Source: an uncultured Lentisphaeria bacterium
GTDB taxonomy: Bacteria; Verrucomicrobiota; Lentisphaeria; Victivallales; Victivallaceae
NCBI GenBank assembly: GCA_949298075.1
Contig: CASFVA010000036.1
Coordinates: forward strand, 1-64,000
Direction of reading: 5' to 3'
Length of the DNA: 64,000 nucleotides
In this document: positions 7,474 to 17,400 of the stretch, in pieces
Numbering within the stretch: position 1 is the stretch's first letter
How the letters are laid out: each line of letters begins with the position of its first letter
Notes under the pieces: generated by a model
What the model was told of the DNA's origin: nothing
Databases searched by the model: none
The model's input: only the letters and a program-made list of their open reading frames with translations
Made by a program: the position numbers and the translations under genes

Positions 7474-9387
7474 GTGTGTGCGATTGCCGGCATAATCAAT
7501 CCCCGGGATGCGGTCGCGGCCGAAAGTATTGTCCGGGCGATGACTGCGGCCATGGCTCATCGCGGTCCGGACGGCTCGGGCTGTTTTGCTTCCTCTGATG
7601 CGGTGCTCGGGCACCGCCGCTTGGCGGTGATTGATCCGTCCGGTGGAGTCCAGCCGCTGTTTTCCGAGGATCGCTCCGTGGTGGCCGTTGTCAATGGCGA
7701 GATCTACAACTTCCGGGAATTGCGCGCCGAATTGGAACGACTCGGACACCGCATGGCCAGCCGTTGTGACTCCGAAGTGCTGGTGCATTTGTATGAGGAG
7801 TACGGCAGCGATTGCGTCCGGCGCCTCGAAGGCATGTTCGCGGCAGCGGTTTTTGACTGCCGGCGCAGAAAACTGCTGCTGCTGCGCGACCGGTTCGGCA
7901 AAAAGCCGCTGTTGTATTTCATGAGAGGTGAAACATTGGTGTTCGCCAGTGAATTTTGCGGTTTGGAGTGCCATCCCGACTTGCCGCGCGAACCTGATCT
8001 GGCCGCCATCGGCGATTTCCTTTCTCTGCAATATATTCCGGGGCCGGACACGGTTTACCGGAAAGTCCGCAAACTTATGCCGGCGCATTTGCTTGAATAC
8101 CGGCTTGACACTGGTGCGGTATCCATCCGCAGATACTGGGAGCTGGATTATCGCAAAAAGGAATGGAATCTGCGCTTCGCCGATGCCGTGCATGAATTGC
8201 GGCGACTGCTGGAGAACGCGGTCGCCGCCCGTTTGGAGTCGGATGTCCCGCTGGGAGTTTTTTTGTCAGGCGGGATTGATTCCACGATTGTAGCCGGCCT
8301 GACGGCCCGCAAACTGTCTCCCCGCCGGTGTGCGGCTTTTACGATTGGATTTGATCATGCGGCTTACGATGAGCGGCAGTTTGCCGCTGCGGCAGCCGTG
8401 GCAGTCGGACGTTTTGCCTCGGCGGAACTTGATCATCGAATCGAGGTGGCCGCCCCCTGCGGTTTTGAGCTGTTGAAAAAGCTGGTTTACCACACCGGAG
8501 AACCTTATGCCGACGCTTCACTTCTGCCGACGTATCAGCTTTGTTCCTTTGCCCGGCGGAGCATCACGGTGGCGTTGAGCGGTGATGGTGCGGATGAGAT
8601 TTTCTGCGGATATGAACGTTACAGCGCCATGCGGCTGATCCACCGGCTGGACTGGTTTCCGGCGGGATGGTTGCGAAAGTTGTGCGGCGGTTCGGACGGT
8701 CGTCCGGCCGGTGCGGGGGAGCGCTCAACGGCCGGACGTCTGCTGCGTTTTGTCCGGCTGTTCGGAGTCGGAGAGCCGGAACGCTATTTCAGTCTGCTCG
8801 ACCGTTGTCCGGTTGGGGTCAAGTCCGCATTGTGGCCGGTGTACAGCGGCAGAATGGGGACTGCGGCGCAACAGTTTGCCGCCCCGCAGTGGTTCGGGGC
8901 GGCAACAGATCCGGTGGAGCGCTGTTCCGAGCTGGATGTGCACACCTATCTGCCCGGAGACATTCTCACTAAAATTGACAGTGCCTCTATGGCGGTCGGT
9001 TTGGAGGTGCGTTCGCCTTTCCTTGACCGCGAGGTTGTGGAGTTTGCCGCCCGGTTGCCGCTGGCGTACAAGTTGCGGGGCTGGAGCCGCAAGCGGATCT
9101 TGCGGGCGGCTTTTGCCGATCTGCTCCCCGGGGAATTGTTGCATCGTCCCAAGCGGGGATTCGGGGTTCCGGTGGCGGATTGGCTGCGTGGCGCGTGGCG
9201 GCAGCCGGTAGAAGAGGAGTTGTTGCACAGCGGCAGACTGACCGGGTTTGGCATAGAAATTCCCGAAGTGGAGAAGCTGTGGCGTGAACATCAGCGCCGG
9301 GAAGGCGACTGGAGTTATCTGTTATGGAGTTTGTTGAATCTCAGCCTTTTTGCCGAACGCGGCATCGCGGCGATCAAAGCGAGGTGA
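7474..9387 (+). CDS. asnB: Glutamine-hydrolysing asparagine synthetase AsnB
   Basis: The 637-residue enzyme converts aspartate, glutamine and ATP to asparagine. Translation must begin at GTG 7474, because the next codon encodes the N-terminal cysteine nucleophile (MCAIAGI) of class II glutaminases. The glutaminase domain shows HRGPDGSG and NGEIYNFRELR. The synthetase domain has the pyrophosphate loop SGGIDST near residue 266 and SGDGADEIFCGYERY. The C-terminus (KRGFGVPVADWLRG) matches the AsnB type found in polysaccharide and peptide gene clusters as well as in metabolism. It ends 4 bp before trxB, sharing its GAGGTGA as the downstream ribosome binding site. An intact glutaminase with Cys2 argues against a lasso-peptide cyclase role. 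Confidence 0.92.
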   Translation: MCAIAGIINPRDAVAAESIVRAMTAAMAHRGPDGSGCFASSDAVLGHRRLAVIDPSGGVQPLFSEDRSVVAVVNGEIYNFRELRAELERLGHRMASRCDSEVLVHLYEEYGSDCVRRLEGMFAAAVFDCRRRKLLLLRDRFGKKPLLYFMRGETLVFASEFCGLECHPDLPREPDLAAIGDFLSLQYIPGPDTVYRKVRKLMPAHLLEYRLDTGAVSIRRYWELDYRKKEWNLRFADAVHELRRLLENAVAARLESDVPLGVFLSGGIDSTIVAGLTARKLSPRRCAAFTIGFDHAAYDERQFAAAAAVAVGRFASAELDHRIEVAAPCGFELLKKLVYHTGEPYADASLLPTYQLCSFARRSITVALSGDGADEIFCGYERYSAMRLIHRLDWFPAGWLRKLCGGSDGRPAGAGERSTAGRLLRFVRLFGVGEPERYFSLLDRCPVGVKSALWPVYSGRMGTAAQQFAAPQWFGAATDPVERCSELDVHTYLPGDILTKIDSASMAVGLEVRSPFLDREVVEFAARLPLAYKLRGWSRKRILRAAFADLLPGELLHRPKRGFGVPVADWLRGAWRQPVEEELLHSGRLTGFGIEIPEVEKLWREHQRREGDWSYLLWSLLNLSLFAERGIAAIKAR

Positions 9388-9391
9388 ATTT

Positions 9392-10327
9392 ATGAACGTG
9401 GAGAAACTGGTTATTATAGGTAATGGTCCGGCCGGTTGTACCGCTGCGATTTATGCGGCGCGGGCGGCTCTGAATCCGGTGATTTATTGCGGGGAGATGC
9501 CCGGCGGACTGCTGACTCAGACCTCGGAAGTGGAAAATTTCCCCGGTTTTCCGGATGGCGTATCCGGATTTGACCTGGTCATGGCCATGCAGGCACAGGC
9601 GGAAAAATTCGGCGCCCGGATTGAGTACGATGAAATAGAACGGGTTGAGTTCAGCGACGGCGGAACTCAGAAGCTGTGGGTGTCCGGCGGAGCCGAAATT
9701 GAAGCTGCCGCAGTCATCGTGGCCACCGGGGCGGTGCCGCGGTATCTCGGACTGCCGGCGGAGGAACGTTTGCGGGGCAGCGGGGTTTCTGCCTGTGCCA
9801 CCTGTGATGGCGCATTTTTCAAGGATGTCCCGGTGGTGGTGGTCGGAGGCGGCGATTCCGCCATGGAGGAGGCGCTGTTTCTGACCCGGTTTGCCTCCCG
9901 GGTGTATGTGGTGCATCGGCGGGACGAATTGCGGGCTTCGCCGATCATGGCCCGACGGGCCCTGGAGCATCCCAAAATTGAATTTGTCTGGAGCAGTGTA
10001 ATCGAGGATATTCTCGGAGACAAATCCGTGGCGGGGGTGCGGATTCGCGATCTCAAGACAGGTGCGGTCCGGGAGCTGGACTGCCGCGGTTATTTTGCCG
10101 CTCTCGGTCATGTCCCGTGCGTCGAACGGTTCAGGGATTTTCTTGAGCTGGACGAAAAAGGGTTCATTCATGTGCAACCGGGCGGTTCCGCCACCAGCCG
10201 GCGGGGAGTTTTCGGCGCCGGCGATTGTTGTGATTCCCGCTATCGTCAGGCCATCACGGCGGCGGCTGCCGGATGTCGGGCCGCCATGGATGCCCAGCGT
10301 TATCTGGAAGAGAGCGGTGTCATTTGA
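9392..10327 (+). CDS. trxB: Thioredoxin reductase TrxB
   Basis: The 311-residue flavoprotein carries FAD- and NADPH-binding dinucleotide folds (IGNGPAGCTA near the start, VVGGGDSAMEEA in the middle). The redox-active CATC pair is at 135-138, exactly where the low-molecular-weight bacterial enzyme has it. The C-terminal FAD motif is GVFGAGDC. It reduces thioredoxin in the cytoplasm using NADPH. The ATG at 9392 follows GAGGTGA. It sits directly behind asnB and overlaps the YgjP-like gene by 11 bp, so the three are probably one transcript. Confidence 0.93.
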   Translation: MNVEKLVIIGNGPAGCTAAIYAARAALNPVIYCGEMPGGLLTQTSEVENFPGFPDGVSGFDLVMAMQAQAEKFGARIEYDEIERVEFSDGGTQKLWVSGGAEIEAAAVIVATGAVPRYLGLPAEERLRGSGVSACATCDGAFFKDVPVVVVGGGDSAMEEALFLTRFASRVYVVHRRDELRASPIMARRALEHPKIEFVWSSVIEDILGDKSVAGVRIRDLKTGAVRELDCRGYFAALGHVPCVERFRDFLELDEKGFIHVQPGGSATSRRGVFGAGDCCDSRYRQAITAAAAGCRAAMDAQRYLEESGVI

Positions 10328-10979
10328 AATCAGGGTGGTCAGATCCGCCCGGCGGCGGCGGATTGCGTTTCGCATTGCAAGCGATGGCGCGGTTGAGATC
10401 TGTGCCCCGCCGCTGGTTCCACCGGCTGTACTGCTGAAAGCCTTTGAGGCCAATCGCGACCGCATTGAAAATTGGCGGCGCCGGGTGCTCAATTCCGGGC
10501 GGGGATCGTGCGGTCAATTTGCCGACGGCACAAAATTGTGGCTGTTCGGTGAACCGCGCCGCCTGAGGGTGGTTCCCGGCTGTGCCGGTTTTGATGGTGA
10601 GTTCAAAGTTCCGCCCGGAGACGAACCGGCGATTCAAATTGCAGTGGCCGGAATATATCGGCAGTTGGCCCTGGATTTCCTGCCTGGACGGGTGGAATTG
10701 CTGGCCGAAGGTCTTGAACGCCGTCCCCGGCGGATTTCAATCAATTCGGCAAAAACCCGCTGGGGGTCCTGCAATTTGCGGGGCGATCTGCATTTTTCCT
10801 GGCGGATCATGCAGCTGCCGGGACATTTGATTGACTATGTCATATGGCATGAATTAACTCATTTGCGCTGGTTCAACCATTCCGCAGATTTCTGGGCGGC
10901 CCTTGGGGAAAAGTGCCAGCGATCAGAATTGCTGCGGCGGGAACTGCGAATGTTTTCCCGGCAACTGCCGCGATTTTAG
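10317..10979 (+). CDS. YgjP-like (SprT/M48-type) zinc metalloprotease
   Basis: The 220-residue product has the YgjP/DUF45 core: INSAKTRWGSCNLRGDLHFS followed by the zinc site HELTHLRWFNHSADFW, with two His and the Glu in HExxH and a third His in FNHS. The GTG at 10317 is chosen because it overlaps trxB by only 11 bp, follows GGAAGAGAG, and starts the family-like VSFEIRVVRSARRRRI. The upstream open frame is only trxB read in another frame. No signal peptide is seen, so it is probably cytoplasmic. E. coli YgjP acts as a SprT-like protease, and the substrate here is unknown. It converges on the CE15 gene with a 95-bp gap and no clear terminator. Confidence 0.85.
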   Translation: MSFEIRVVRSARRRRIAFRIASDGAVEICAPPLVPPAVLLKAFEANRDRIENWRRRVLNSGRGSCGQFADGTKLWLFGEPRRLRVVPGCAGFDGEFKVPPGDEPAIQIAVAGIYRQLALDFLPGRVELLAEGLERRPRRISINSAKTRWGSCNLRGDLHFSWRIMQLPGHLIDYVIWHELTHLRWFNHSADFWAALGEKCQRSELLRRELRMFSRQLPRF

Positions 10980-11074
10980 TGTGCCGCATTCCCGGAATCA
11001 TCTCCGTCGCGGGGACTCAATTGCCTGATGTCCGGCGCGGCTCGTTCCGGTCGGTTACGCACATTATCCGGGGC

Positions 11075-12283
11075 CTACAGCCAGCGATCCGCCAGGTCGA
11101 GATAATGGGCCCAGTCAGCTGCGTCCTGATCGTGTTTGCCGGTGCGCAGCAGATAGCTGACATCCGATGAAACCGGAGTGTCCGGCGCCGGCTGTTCATC
11201 GACTCCGAGGCCTTTGCCGCCAAACAGCCGGTAGACTTCCCCCGCCTGGAGTGCGGAAAGAAATTCTCCCTTGGGATCGGCCCACTGATCGAGGGTGGCG
11301 CTGTGTACCGCCAGCGGGCGCGGGGCTATTAATGCCAGCAGTTCGTGTTGGTCGATCGGCAGTTTTTCAGGAGTGGAGGCGTAACGGCGCAATTCCGGAA
11401 CAAACCAGTAGAGGCCGATTTCATTTGTCATCATCAGTTCCAGCGTCTCTCCGTACAGCCGGCGGGACAAGGCGGCTCCACCGCAACCTGAATCGTTGGA
11501 ACAGACCATCCGGAAGCGCCGGTCGAGGCTGCCGGCCCACAATGCGGTTTTGCCAAGTCGGGAGTGGCCGTGGATGGCAATCCGGTTTTTATCAATTTCG
11601 GTAATGCTTTCCGCCAGGTCCAACATCCGGGAAAGCCCCCAGGCCCAGGCGCCGATGGCGGAAAAACTTTTACGGGCCTCATCCATCCGGTCTGGCGTGA
11701 AAAAGAGGGCGTAGATGCTGTCGTCCCAGCCATTGAGGCAATCCTGAAAAAAGTCATGATAGCAAGCGGTGATTGAGGCATAGCCCCGGCTGATGACCTC
11801 GGGAAACAGCCAGCGGCCGACTTGTCTCCCGCGGGACTCTACTCCGGATGGTGAATTCAATCCGGTTTCAATTACGTCATCTTCGTCGGTGGTGGCATGA
11901 TTGCCTTTGAAATTGAGGCCGAGAAACGCCGGAACCTTGATCCGCTGCCTGACTTTGTCTGCCGGCAGATAAACCAGCACTGTAACCCGGCGGACGGCTC
12001 CGGAATTCATGGCAAATTCAAGTTCGTATTCCCGGCGGACGGCCTGACCTGCCAAGGCATCGGTTTTTTCACTGAGCAGCCGGCTGCGGACCGCGTCTGG
12101 ACGGGGTGGCTCTTCGCCGTACATAAGCTGTTTGAATTTGCTCAGCAGTTCTCCCCGTCGGCGGTTGACCCACATGGCAGGAGACGTCACCCGGTCACCG
12201 TTGAAACAGGTCAGAATTTCGGGCAGCTGATATGCCGGGATTTTGGTTTCGTCGTAGTTGACGGCATCGCAAGGGAAAGCCAT
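11075..12283 (-). CDS. CE15-like glucuronoyl esterase / acetylxylan-esterase-type hydrolase
   Basis: The 402-residue alpha/beta hydrolase matches the CE15 glucuronoyl esterases, which cleave esters between lignin alcohols and 4-O-methyl-glucuronic acid on xylan. The nucleophile elbow is GHSRLGKTALWAG, the bacterial form of the fungal GCSRxGK. SNDSGCGGAALSRR and a TP..KLPIDQHELLALIAPRPLAV segment with a probable catalytic His follow. AGGAG precedes the ATG at 12283. There is no signal peptide although many family members are secreted, so this one appears cytoplasmic and probably acts on imported oligosaccharides. A promoter (12341-12373) lies directly upstream. Substrate specificity is inferred from family only. 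Confidence 0.8.
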   Translation of the reverse strand: MAFPCDAVNYDETKIPAYQLPEILTCFNGDRVTSPAMWVNRRRGELLSKFKQLMYGEEPPRPDAVRSRLLSEKTDALAGQAVRREYELEFAMNSGAVRRVTVLVYLPADKVRQRIKVPAFLGLNFKGNHATTDEDDVIETGLNSPSGVESRGRQVGRWLFPEVISRGYASITACYHDFFQDCLNGWDDSIYALFFTPDRMDEARKSFSAIGAWAWGLSRMLDLAESITEIDKNRIAIHGHSRLGKTALWAGSLDRRFRMVCSNDSGCGGAALSRRLYGETLELMMTNEIGLYWFVPELRRYASTPEKLPIDQHELLALIAPRPLAVHSATLDQWADPKGEFLSALQAGEVYRLFGGKGLGVDEQPAPDTPVSSDVSYLLRTGKHDQDAADWAHYLDLADRWL

Positions 12284-12340
12284 GATGGACTCTGCTCCTG
12301 TAGGGTTAAGGTTGCACAACAGACCACGTTTTCAAAAGAG

Positions 12341-12373
12341 AATATAATATATAACGCTGCCGGCAAAAATCAA
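12341..12373 (-). promoter_or_regulatory. Sigma-70 promoter of the CE15 esterase
   Basis: On the minus strand TTGATT (12373-12368) is followed after 16 bp by TATATT (12351-12346). A second overlapping TATATT is at 12346-12341. It lies about 60 bp upstream of the start codon at 12283. Confidence 0.55.
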
Positions 12374-12681
12374 GCCGATTCATTTTCCGGACCGCTGCCT
12401 GCAAATGTTGCCGTCCAGCGGGATTTTTCCCATGAAAATGTGCTGCCTTGCTTTGCTGCGGGAGCTGCCGGTTGAGCTCAGATCCGCGGCTCGAAACTGC
12501 TTTGCCGCGTTGCCGCAGGCTGGGCGCTGGTTCGCGGTTGCCGCGTCGGCTTTCCCGTCAATGAAAATTTCACTCGGAGGGTGTTTCCGGCAGAGGATTT
12601 TAAGCCGCCAGTCCAAAAGGCGTGCGAAGCAGGGGAGGGCTTTTACCGGGATTTCTTAATTCCAAAATGCCGTTGCCGCAG
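12374..12681. other. Gene-free stretch upstream of the CE15 gene
   Basis: Several short open frames cross this GC-rich segment, but none has a convincing ribosome binding site, family match or conserved motif. It continues into the decayed pseudopilin copy at 12682-12830. Beyond that, 12831-13351 also lacks a supportable gene. The whole 1.1 kb between the CE15 gene and the live pseudopilin looks like decaying sequence. Confidence 0.4.
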
Positions 12682-12830
12682 CCGGCGATTTCAATTTATC
12701 GGACCGGGGAGCGGGACGTACTGATTGCATGCCGGAGGCATGGAATGCCGCGTTGGAGCAATCGCAGTGCAGCTTGGCTGTCCAAGATATATTGCGGTTG
12801 GCAACCGAACGGAATTGCAGATCGCAAGAG
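12682..12830 (-). pseudogene. Decayed 3' end of a second pseudopilin gene
   Basis: This stretch is collinear with the 3' end of the live pseudopilin gene, roughly 13439-13605. A 15-base block is identical at 12741-12755 and 13502-13516. Similar blocks flank it: 12682-12696 with 13439-13454, and 12807-12829 with 13583-13605. Spacing differs by a few to about 15 bases. Translated on the minus strand, fragments FRSV and CSNAAFHASGMQSVRP correspond to FRSV and [16 protein letters not shown] of the live protein. The 5' part with the pilin signal was not found, so only the end of the gene remains recognisable. Confidence 0.65.
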
Positions 12831-13351
12831 GCGCTCGGGTGTTGAGGAAACTGAACTGGAGACTTGGGGGCGGACAGAATTTCGTGAGCTGCCGCATGTC
12901 GGAAATAAGTTCGGGATGAATCGTCCGAAAATTGAACCGGTTTGGAATCATGGCGATGGTGTATGTTCCGGCGGATTTTTCTGAAGCACCGGAAACGGTA
13001 TGCCGCTACGATGGTAATGATTTTACAGTCTGAAGTCAGATCAGCGTAAAACATTTTTCGTCTGATGTTGCTGGGCGGGCAAACCGGTACAGCTTTGCGG
13101 CTGGCGAATATCAGTCTGCATTCCGAACGATGGTAAGAATTTGGGAAGTTGATTTCCTGCCGGAAAGCGTTTGGAGAAAGAAGATTGAGATGTGCTTTTG
13201 ATAATTCGATTATAGGTTTTTGACACAATAACTTATTCCTGCGTGCTTTCACCTCAAGAACGATTTGCGCTTGCTTGACCTTGTCCGGAACTTCATAAGA
13301 GCCGGACCTTTGGAGGATTGTGAATTAGGGCCCCCGGGCGGGGAGCGCAAT

Positions 13352-13381
13352 AAAAAGGCAGGCACTCCGGGAGTGCCTGCT
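13352..13381 (-). terminator. Intrinsic terminator of the pseudopilin gene
   Basis: A near-perfect hairpin (GGCAGGCACTC / GAGTGCCTGC, 13357-13380) is followed on the minus strand by TTTTTA. It lies 20 bp after the stop codon of the pseudopilin. Confidence 0.85.
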
Positions 13382-13401
13382 TGCAGTTCGTTTTATACCG
13401 G

Positions 13402-14154
13402 TTACCAAGACGTCAACTCAAAAGCATCATTGAAGTAACCGGTGATTTTCAATTCGCTGAACCTGGTGTCTCCGGGCCGTACCGATTCCACATGAGTGTC
13501 GTGGAATGCCGCGTTGAGGAAATCGCCGTGGAGCGTGGCCACCAATGAGGCTTGATCGTCAGTGTTCTTGCTGTGATCAACTGAACGGAACTGCGACTTG
13601 TAAGAACCGATGTATGAATCAGACAACATAAAGAAGCTGTCCGGACGATACATTTTTGCGAGATTGACATATTCCTTGTTGCCGGCTCCGTCCACATTGG
13701 CAATCATGGAGGAAATGTCGCGGTCATAAAATTTCTTGAGGTTTTTCAAGTAGCGCAACTGCCCGTAAGTGTGTTCCGAGACCTTCCCCTCCATCAAGTT
13801 AGCGTAACGGGTACCTTCGTTGAAAGTCGGGCAGCACAGGGCCCCGGGAGCTGCCACATATTTGGTGGAGTTTTTGGATGACCCGTCTAAAAAGTTGAAT
13901 CCAGCCAGAATCATGGTGAGAGTACGGCCGGCGCCGGATCCGCTGTCGCCGTAATAGGTGTAAACCGGAAGGTAATTTGCGTAGTCCTGGGCGTATGACT
14001 GGGCTCCGATGCCGCATTGCTTGAGATTGCTTTTGCATTTGGCGTCGTTTGCCCGGGCCCTGGCTTTCTGAAGTGCCGGTAGCAGCATGCTGGCCAAAAT
14101 AGCGATGATCGCAATGACTACAAGCAGTTCAATCAGTGTAAAAGCTTTTTTCAT
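13402..14154 (-). CDS. Type II/IV pseudopilin with prepilin N-terminal methylation signal
   Basis: The 250-residue protein starts MKKA then [19 protein letters not shown], the class III prepilin signal with cleavage before Phe and Glu at position 5 of the mature form, followed by a long hydrophobic helix. The rest resembles the large Lentisphaerae/Planctomycetes family of pseudopilins with a C-terminal processing-associated domain: [20 protein letters not shown] is the variant of the H-x9-DG block. Such proteins are paralogous by the dozens in Victivallis-type genomes and are thought to be surface or secretion-pseudopilus subunits. It is monocistronic, with its own consensus promoter and terminator and a leader of about 117 bases. 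No peptidase or secretion ATPase gene is nearby. Confidence 0.9.
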   Translation of the reverse strand: MKKAFTLIELLVVIAIIAILASMLLPALQKARARANDAKCKSNLKQCGIGAQSYAQDYANYLPVYTYYGDSGSGAGRTLTMILAGFNFLDGSSKNSTKYVAAPGALCCPTFNEGTRYANLMEGKVSEHTYGQLRYLKNLKKFYDRDISSMIANVDGAGNKEYVNLAKMYRPDSFFMLSDSYIGSYKSQFRSVDHSKNTDDQASLVATLHGDFLNAAFHDTHVESVRPGDTRFSELKITGYFNDAFELTSW

Positions 14155-14277
14155 GAGTGTCTCCCCCTTGTCAAAATTGATTCCGATGGATTAGCCACAT
14201 GGCTCAAAACCAAACCGGAAATCATCAATTACCGCTTTTGAATCGATATTCAAGCTGGTAATTGCCATTTGCCGTCT

Positions 14278-14306
14278 ATTATACTTAAGCGGAAAGGATT
14301 TGTCAA
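14278..14306 (-). promoter_or_regulatory. Consensus sigma-70 promoter of the pseudopilin
   Basis: On the minus strand TTGACA (14306-14301), a 17-bp spacer and TATAAT (14283-14278) match the consensus at all 12 positions. Transcription would start near 14271, giving a leader of about 117 bases. The rest of the 340-bp gap to the mannosidase gene holds only the hairpin at 14452-14482. Confidence 0.85.
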
Positions 14307-14451
14307 GAGGGTGGCGAGGGTAAATCTTTTTTTATCAGAAATATTGCAACTATTTTAATAAAATTTGAGACGAAAACAACATTTGCCGGCTTCGCTGCAA
14401 ACATTGGCGTACAACCCGGATGGCCGGTGAATCTCATCAGAATACAGAACA

Positions 14452-14482
14452 CCCCGCCTGCCCGGTTGCGGGCAGCGCGGGG
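14452..14482 (-). terminator. GC-rich hairpin after the alpha-mannosidase gene
   Basis: Arms ending CTGCCCG and CGGGCAG around a GTTG loop extend into CCCCGC/GCGGGG with one bulge, 14 bases past the stop codon. The following minus-strand sequence is only moderately T-rich, so this may be a weak terminator or an mRNA 3'-end stabiliser. Confidence 0.5.
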
Positions 14483-14495
14483 AGGCTGGACGGAA

Positions 14496-17400
14496 TCAGC
14501 GCGCAATGCGCAAGGTCAGAATTTCAAATGGCTTGAGTGTGACGGGCAGAGTTCCGCCGACCTTCTTCAACGCAGAATTTTTCTGCCATTCCATTAGGTC
14601 GGTTACGCTGATTTCACCGGGAATATTAACTTGAAGCTGACCACGACTTGAAAGTCCGCGGGTTTCGACCAGCCGTACGATCAGATCATTGCTTTTGGCT
14701 GCTTTTTTGACCGCTTCCAGTGCGATCCCCGAAGACTCCAGATGTACCGGGGTTTTTACTTCTGAAACGCTCCGTCCGACAAAAATCTGCGGAGTGCGAT
14801 TGAGTTTTGCCGCACTTTCAATGACATCGGATTCCACCAGTCCGCCGATGTGAGGAAGCAGACTGTATGTAAATTCATGATGTCCCTGGTCGGAATAAAA
14901 ATCCGGTTTCTTGCTGGCGCGCAGCAGGGCCAGATCCAGCACCCCGTCCCGGACACGATAACCGTATTTGCAATCGTTCAGCAGCGCTACGCCGTAGTCG
15001 GCCGCAGAAAGGTCGGCATAACGCTGACCGCAGACCTCAAACTGAGCTTCGTCCCAGCTGGTATTGCAGTGCGTGGTCCGGTTGACGTAGGCGTACTGAA
15101 TATCGAATGCCGCCTGATCAGCGGTGACGGTGGTCGGAAAGGCCACCCGGAGCAGCCGGTGCACTTCCCGCCACTCCACGGTGGTGTGAAAATCCAGCTG
15201 CCGGGAGTGGGAACCAAGGCTTATCTTTTGAATCAGGGTTGAGTTTCCTATCCGTAAAGTGAATTCCAGGGTTGAACGGACTTTGCCTTCGGCGCTCCGG
15301 ACCGCGTTCACCGGCTCCGGGCCGGAGGTTTGCATGTCACGGTAATAGACATCCGTATCCCAGGCATCATATTCGACGGGAAAATCATGGTAAAGGGTCA
15401 GCCGGTTGCCGGCGGAACTCAGAATTTCACGCTTGGCAATCTTATCGTAAGCGCTGATCAGTTCGGCCGTGTCGGAAAATTCGTAGCGAACCATCGCGTT
15501 TTCGAGCACCAGGTCATCCGGATTTTTCACCTTTGAACCGCGCAGTTTCCGGCCGCGTTTAAGACCGGTGCAGCTGGTTCCGGGCAGTTCAAGCGCTGCC
15601 ACGCAGCGGTGGTTTTCCAGTTGACAGGGCAGCTCCCGTCCTTCGGAGTCAAGCACGGCATACGGTCCCCAGTTTTCCGGCATTTCCAAAACGAAGGTGC
15701 CGCCGGCCGAAAGTGAATTGACTGCAGCGGCTTCTTCCGGAACCGGGTGGAACACCGCTTCAGCTGTCGCAGCGGTCAATTCCGCACATCTGGCCAGTAC
15801 GTGAGCATGTTCCGCCTCGGTGGTTTCATAGACTTCCCGGATGGATGACCCGGGAAGAATATCATGGAACTGATTGGTCAATACCGTTTCCCAGAGTTCA
15901 TCGAGTTCAGCGGCCGGATACTCTTGCGGCGGCAGCAGTGAGGCGAGAAACTCCAGTGCGCCGAGCGCCTGTTCGCACTGGCGGTTGCCCCGTTTGGTTC
16001 TGGCCTGGTTGGTCAGAGTGGCGCGATGCTTTTCCAGATAGAGTTCGCCGTGCCATTGCGGAAGCCGTTCCTGACGTTCGGCCAGCCGTTCAAAGCAGTT
16101 GGCGGCGGTATCAAAACAAAGTCGCGGAGTGCCTTCCAGATTGCGCATCCGCAGGCCGCGTTCAACCATTTCTTCCGTGGGGCCGCCGCCGCCGTCGCCG
16201 ATGCCGAAGAGTGATATGAAGTCATTGACCAGATGGGATTCCGGGAATTGGTTCTGCGCTTTAACCAGGTTCTCGGGGAGCAGCATGGAAATGTAGGTGT
16301 TCTCCGGTGGGAAATGGGTCAGGACCACGGAGCCGTCCACGCCGACCCAGTTGAAGGTCTGGTGCGGAAAACGGTTGATTTCGTTCCAGGAGAGCTTCTG
16401 GGTCAGAAAATAATCGCAACCGGATTTCTTTATAATCTGGGGCATTGCTGCGGAGTAGCCGAAAACATCCGGAATCCAGAGGTTTTTTACGTCGACGCCA
16501 AAGTGGTCCATGAAAAAGTTTTTGCCGTAGAGAAATTGCCGGACCATGGATTCGCCGCTGATGAGATTGGCATCGGCCTCCACCCACATGCCGCCCTGGA
16601 TCTCCCAATTTCCCTCCCGGACCGCAGCCTGAATTTTTTTGAAAAGCTCAGGATAATCCCGTCGGGCAAAGTCATATAATACCGCCTGGGACGCGCCGAA
16701 TTTGTATTCCGGATACTTTCTAATCAATTCCAGCTGACTGGAAAACGTCCGGGCGACTTTGCGGCGGCTTTCGCGAACCGGCCACAGCCAGCCGACGTCG
16801 ATGTGGGCATGGCCGACGGCATGCGCAGTCAGGGCGGAATATGTTGCCGGCCGTGACAGTACCGGGGCCAGCTCCGAGCGGGCCGCTTCGGCGTTTTCGA
16901 CGCTGTCGCCGTAACGGTTCATTGCCGCGTTGAGGGCATCCAACAGCTGGAGAGCACGATAATCTTTGGTCCCCAGTCCGTCCAGCAGACTGAGCACCAC
17001 TTCGAAATCCAGCGCAAGATGCCAGAGTTCACGCTTAAACTCGAGCAACCGCATTTTGCGGGCAATTGCTGTGTAGTGACCCAGCGGGTGAGGGGTTTGC
17101 AATTCGTCGGACTCGGGCAGAAAAATTCCGGTGATTGCATTGGCGGCGGCTTCAGCTTCAAAAAACAGTGTCTGGCCGCCGCGACCGGGATCCGGGAGTA
17201 CATAACGGGTTTTTTCATAGTTGCCGATATAGACAGTTCCTCCGGAAAGTCCATACAGAGGAACTCCGTCCGGCGTAAACAGCATGCTTTCACCGCCGAG
17301 ATTTAAGTCGAGAGCAAGCTCCTTGCCGTCCAGGCTCTTTGGAACCGTCACTTTAAATCGAAACCAGCCGCTTTCCCATTTGTCTCCCCATTTATCGCCT

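Noticed and set aside
9374-10492. A 372-codon minus-strand open frame opposite trxB
   Set aside because: It is a shadow of trxB and the YgjP-like gene. The composition is low in motifs and there is no ribosome binding site.
12656-13252. A 198-codon minus-strand open frame as an intact gene
   Set aside because: Only its 3' part resembles a protein (the pseudopilin). The rest has no motif, so it is better read as decayed sequence.
13352-13381. Direct or inverted repeat ends of an insertion sequence next to the pseudopilin
   Set aside because: The inverted repeat is a hairpin with a T-run at a gene end and no transposase is nearby. It is a terminator.
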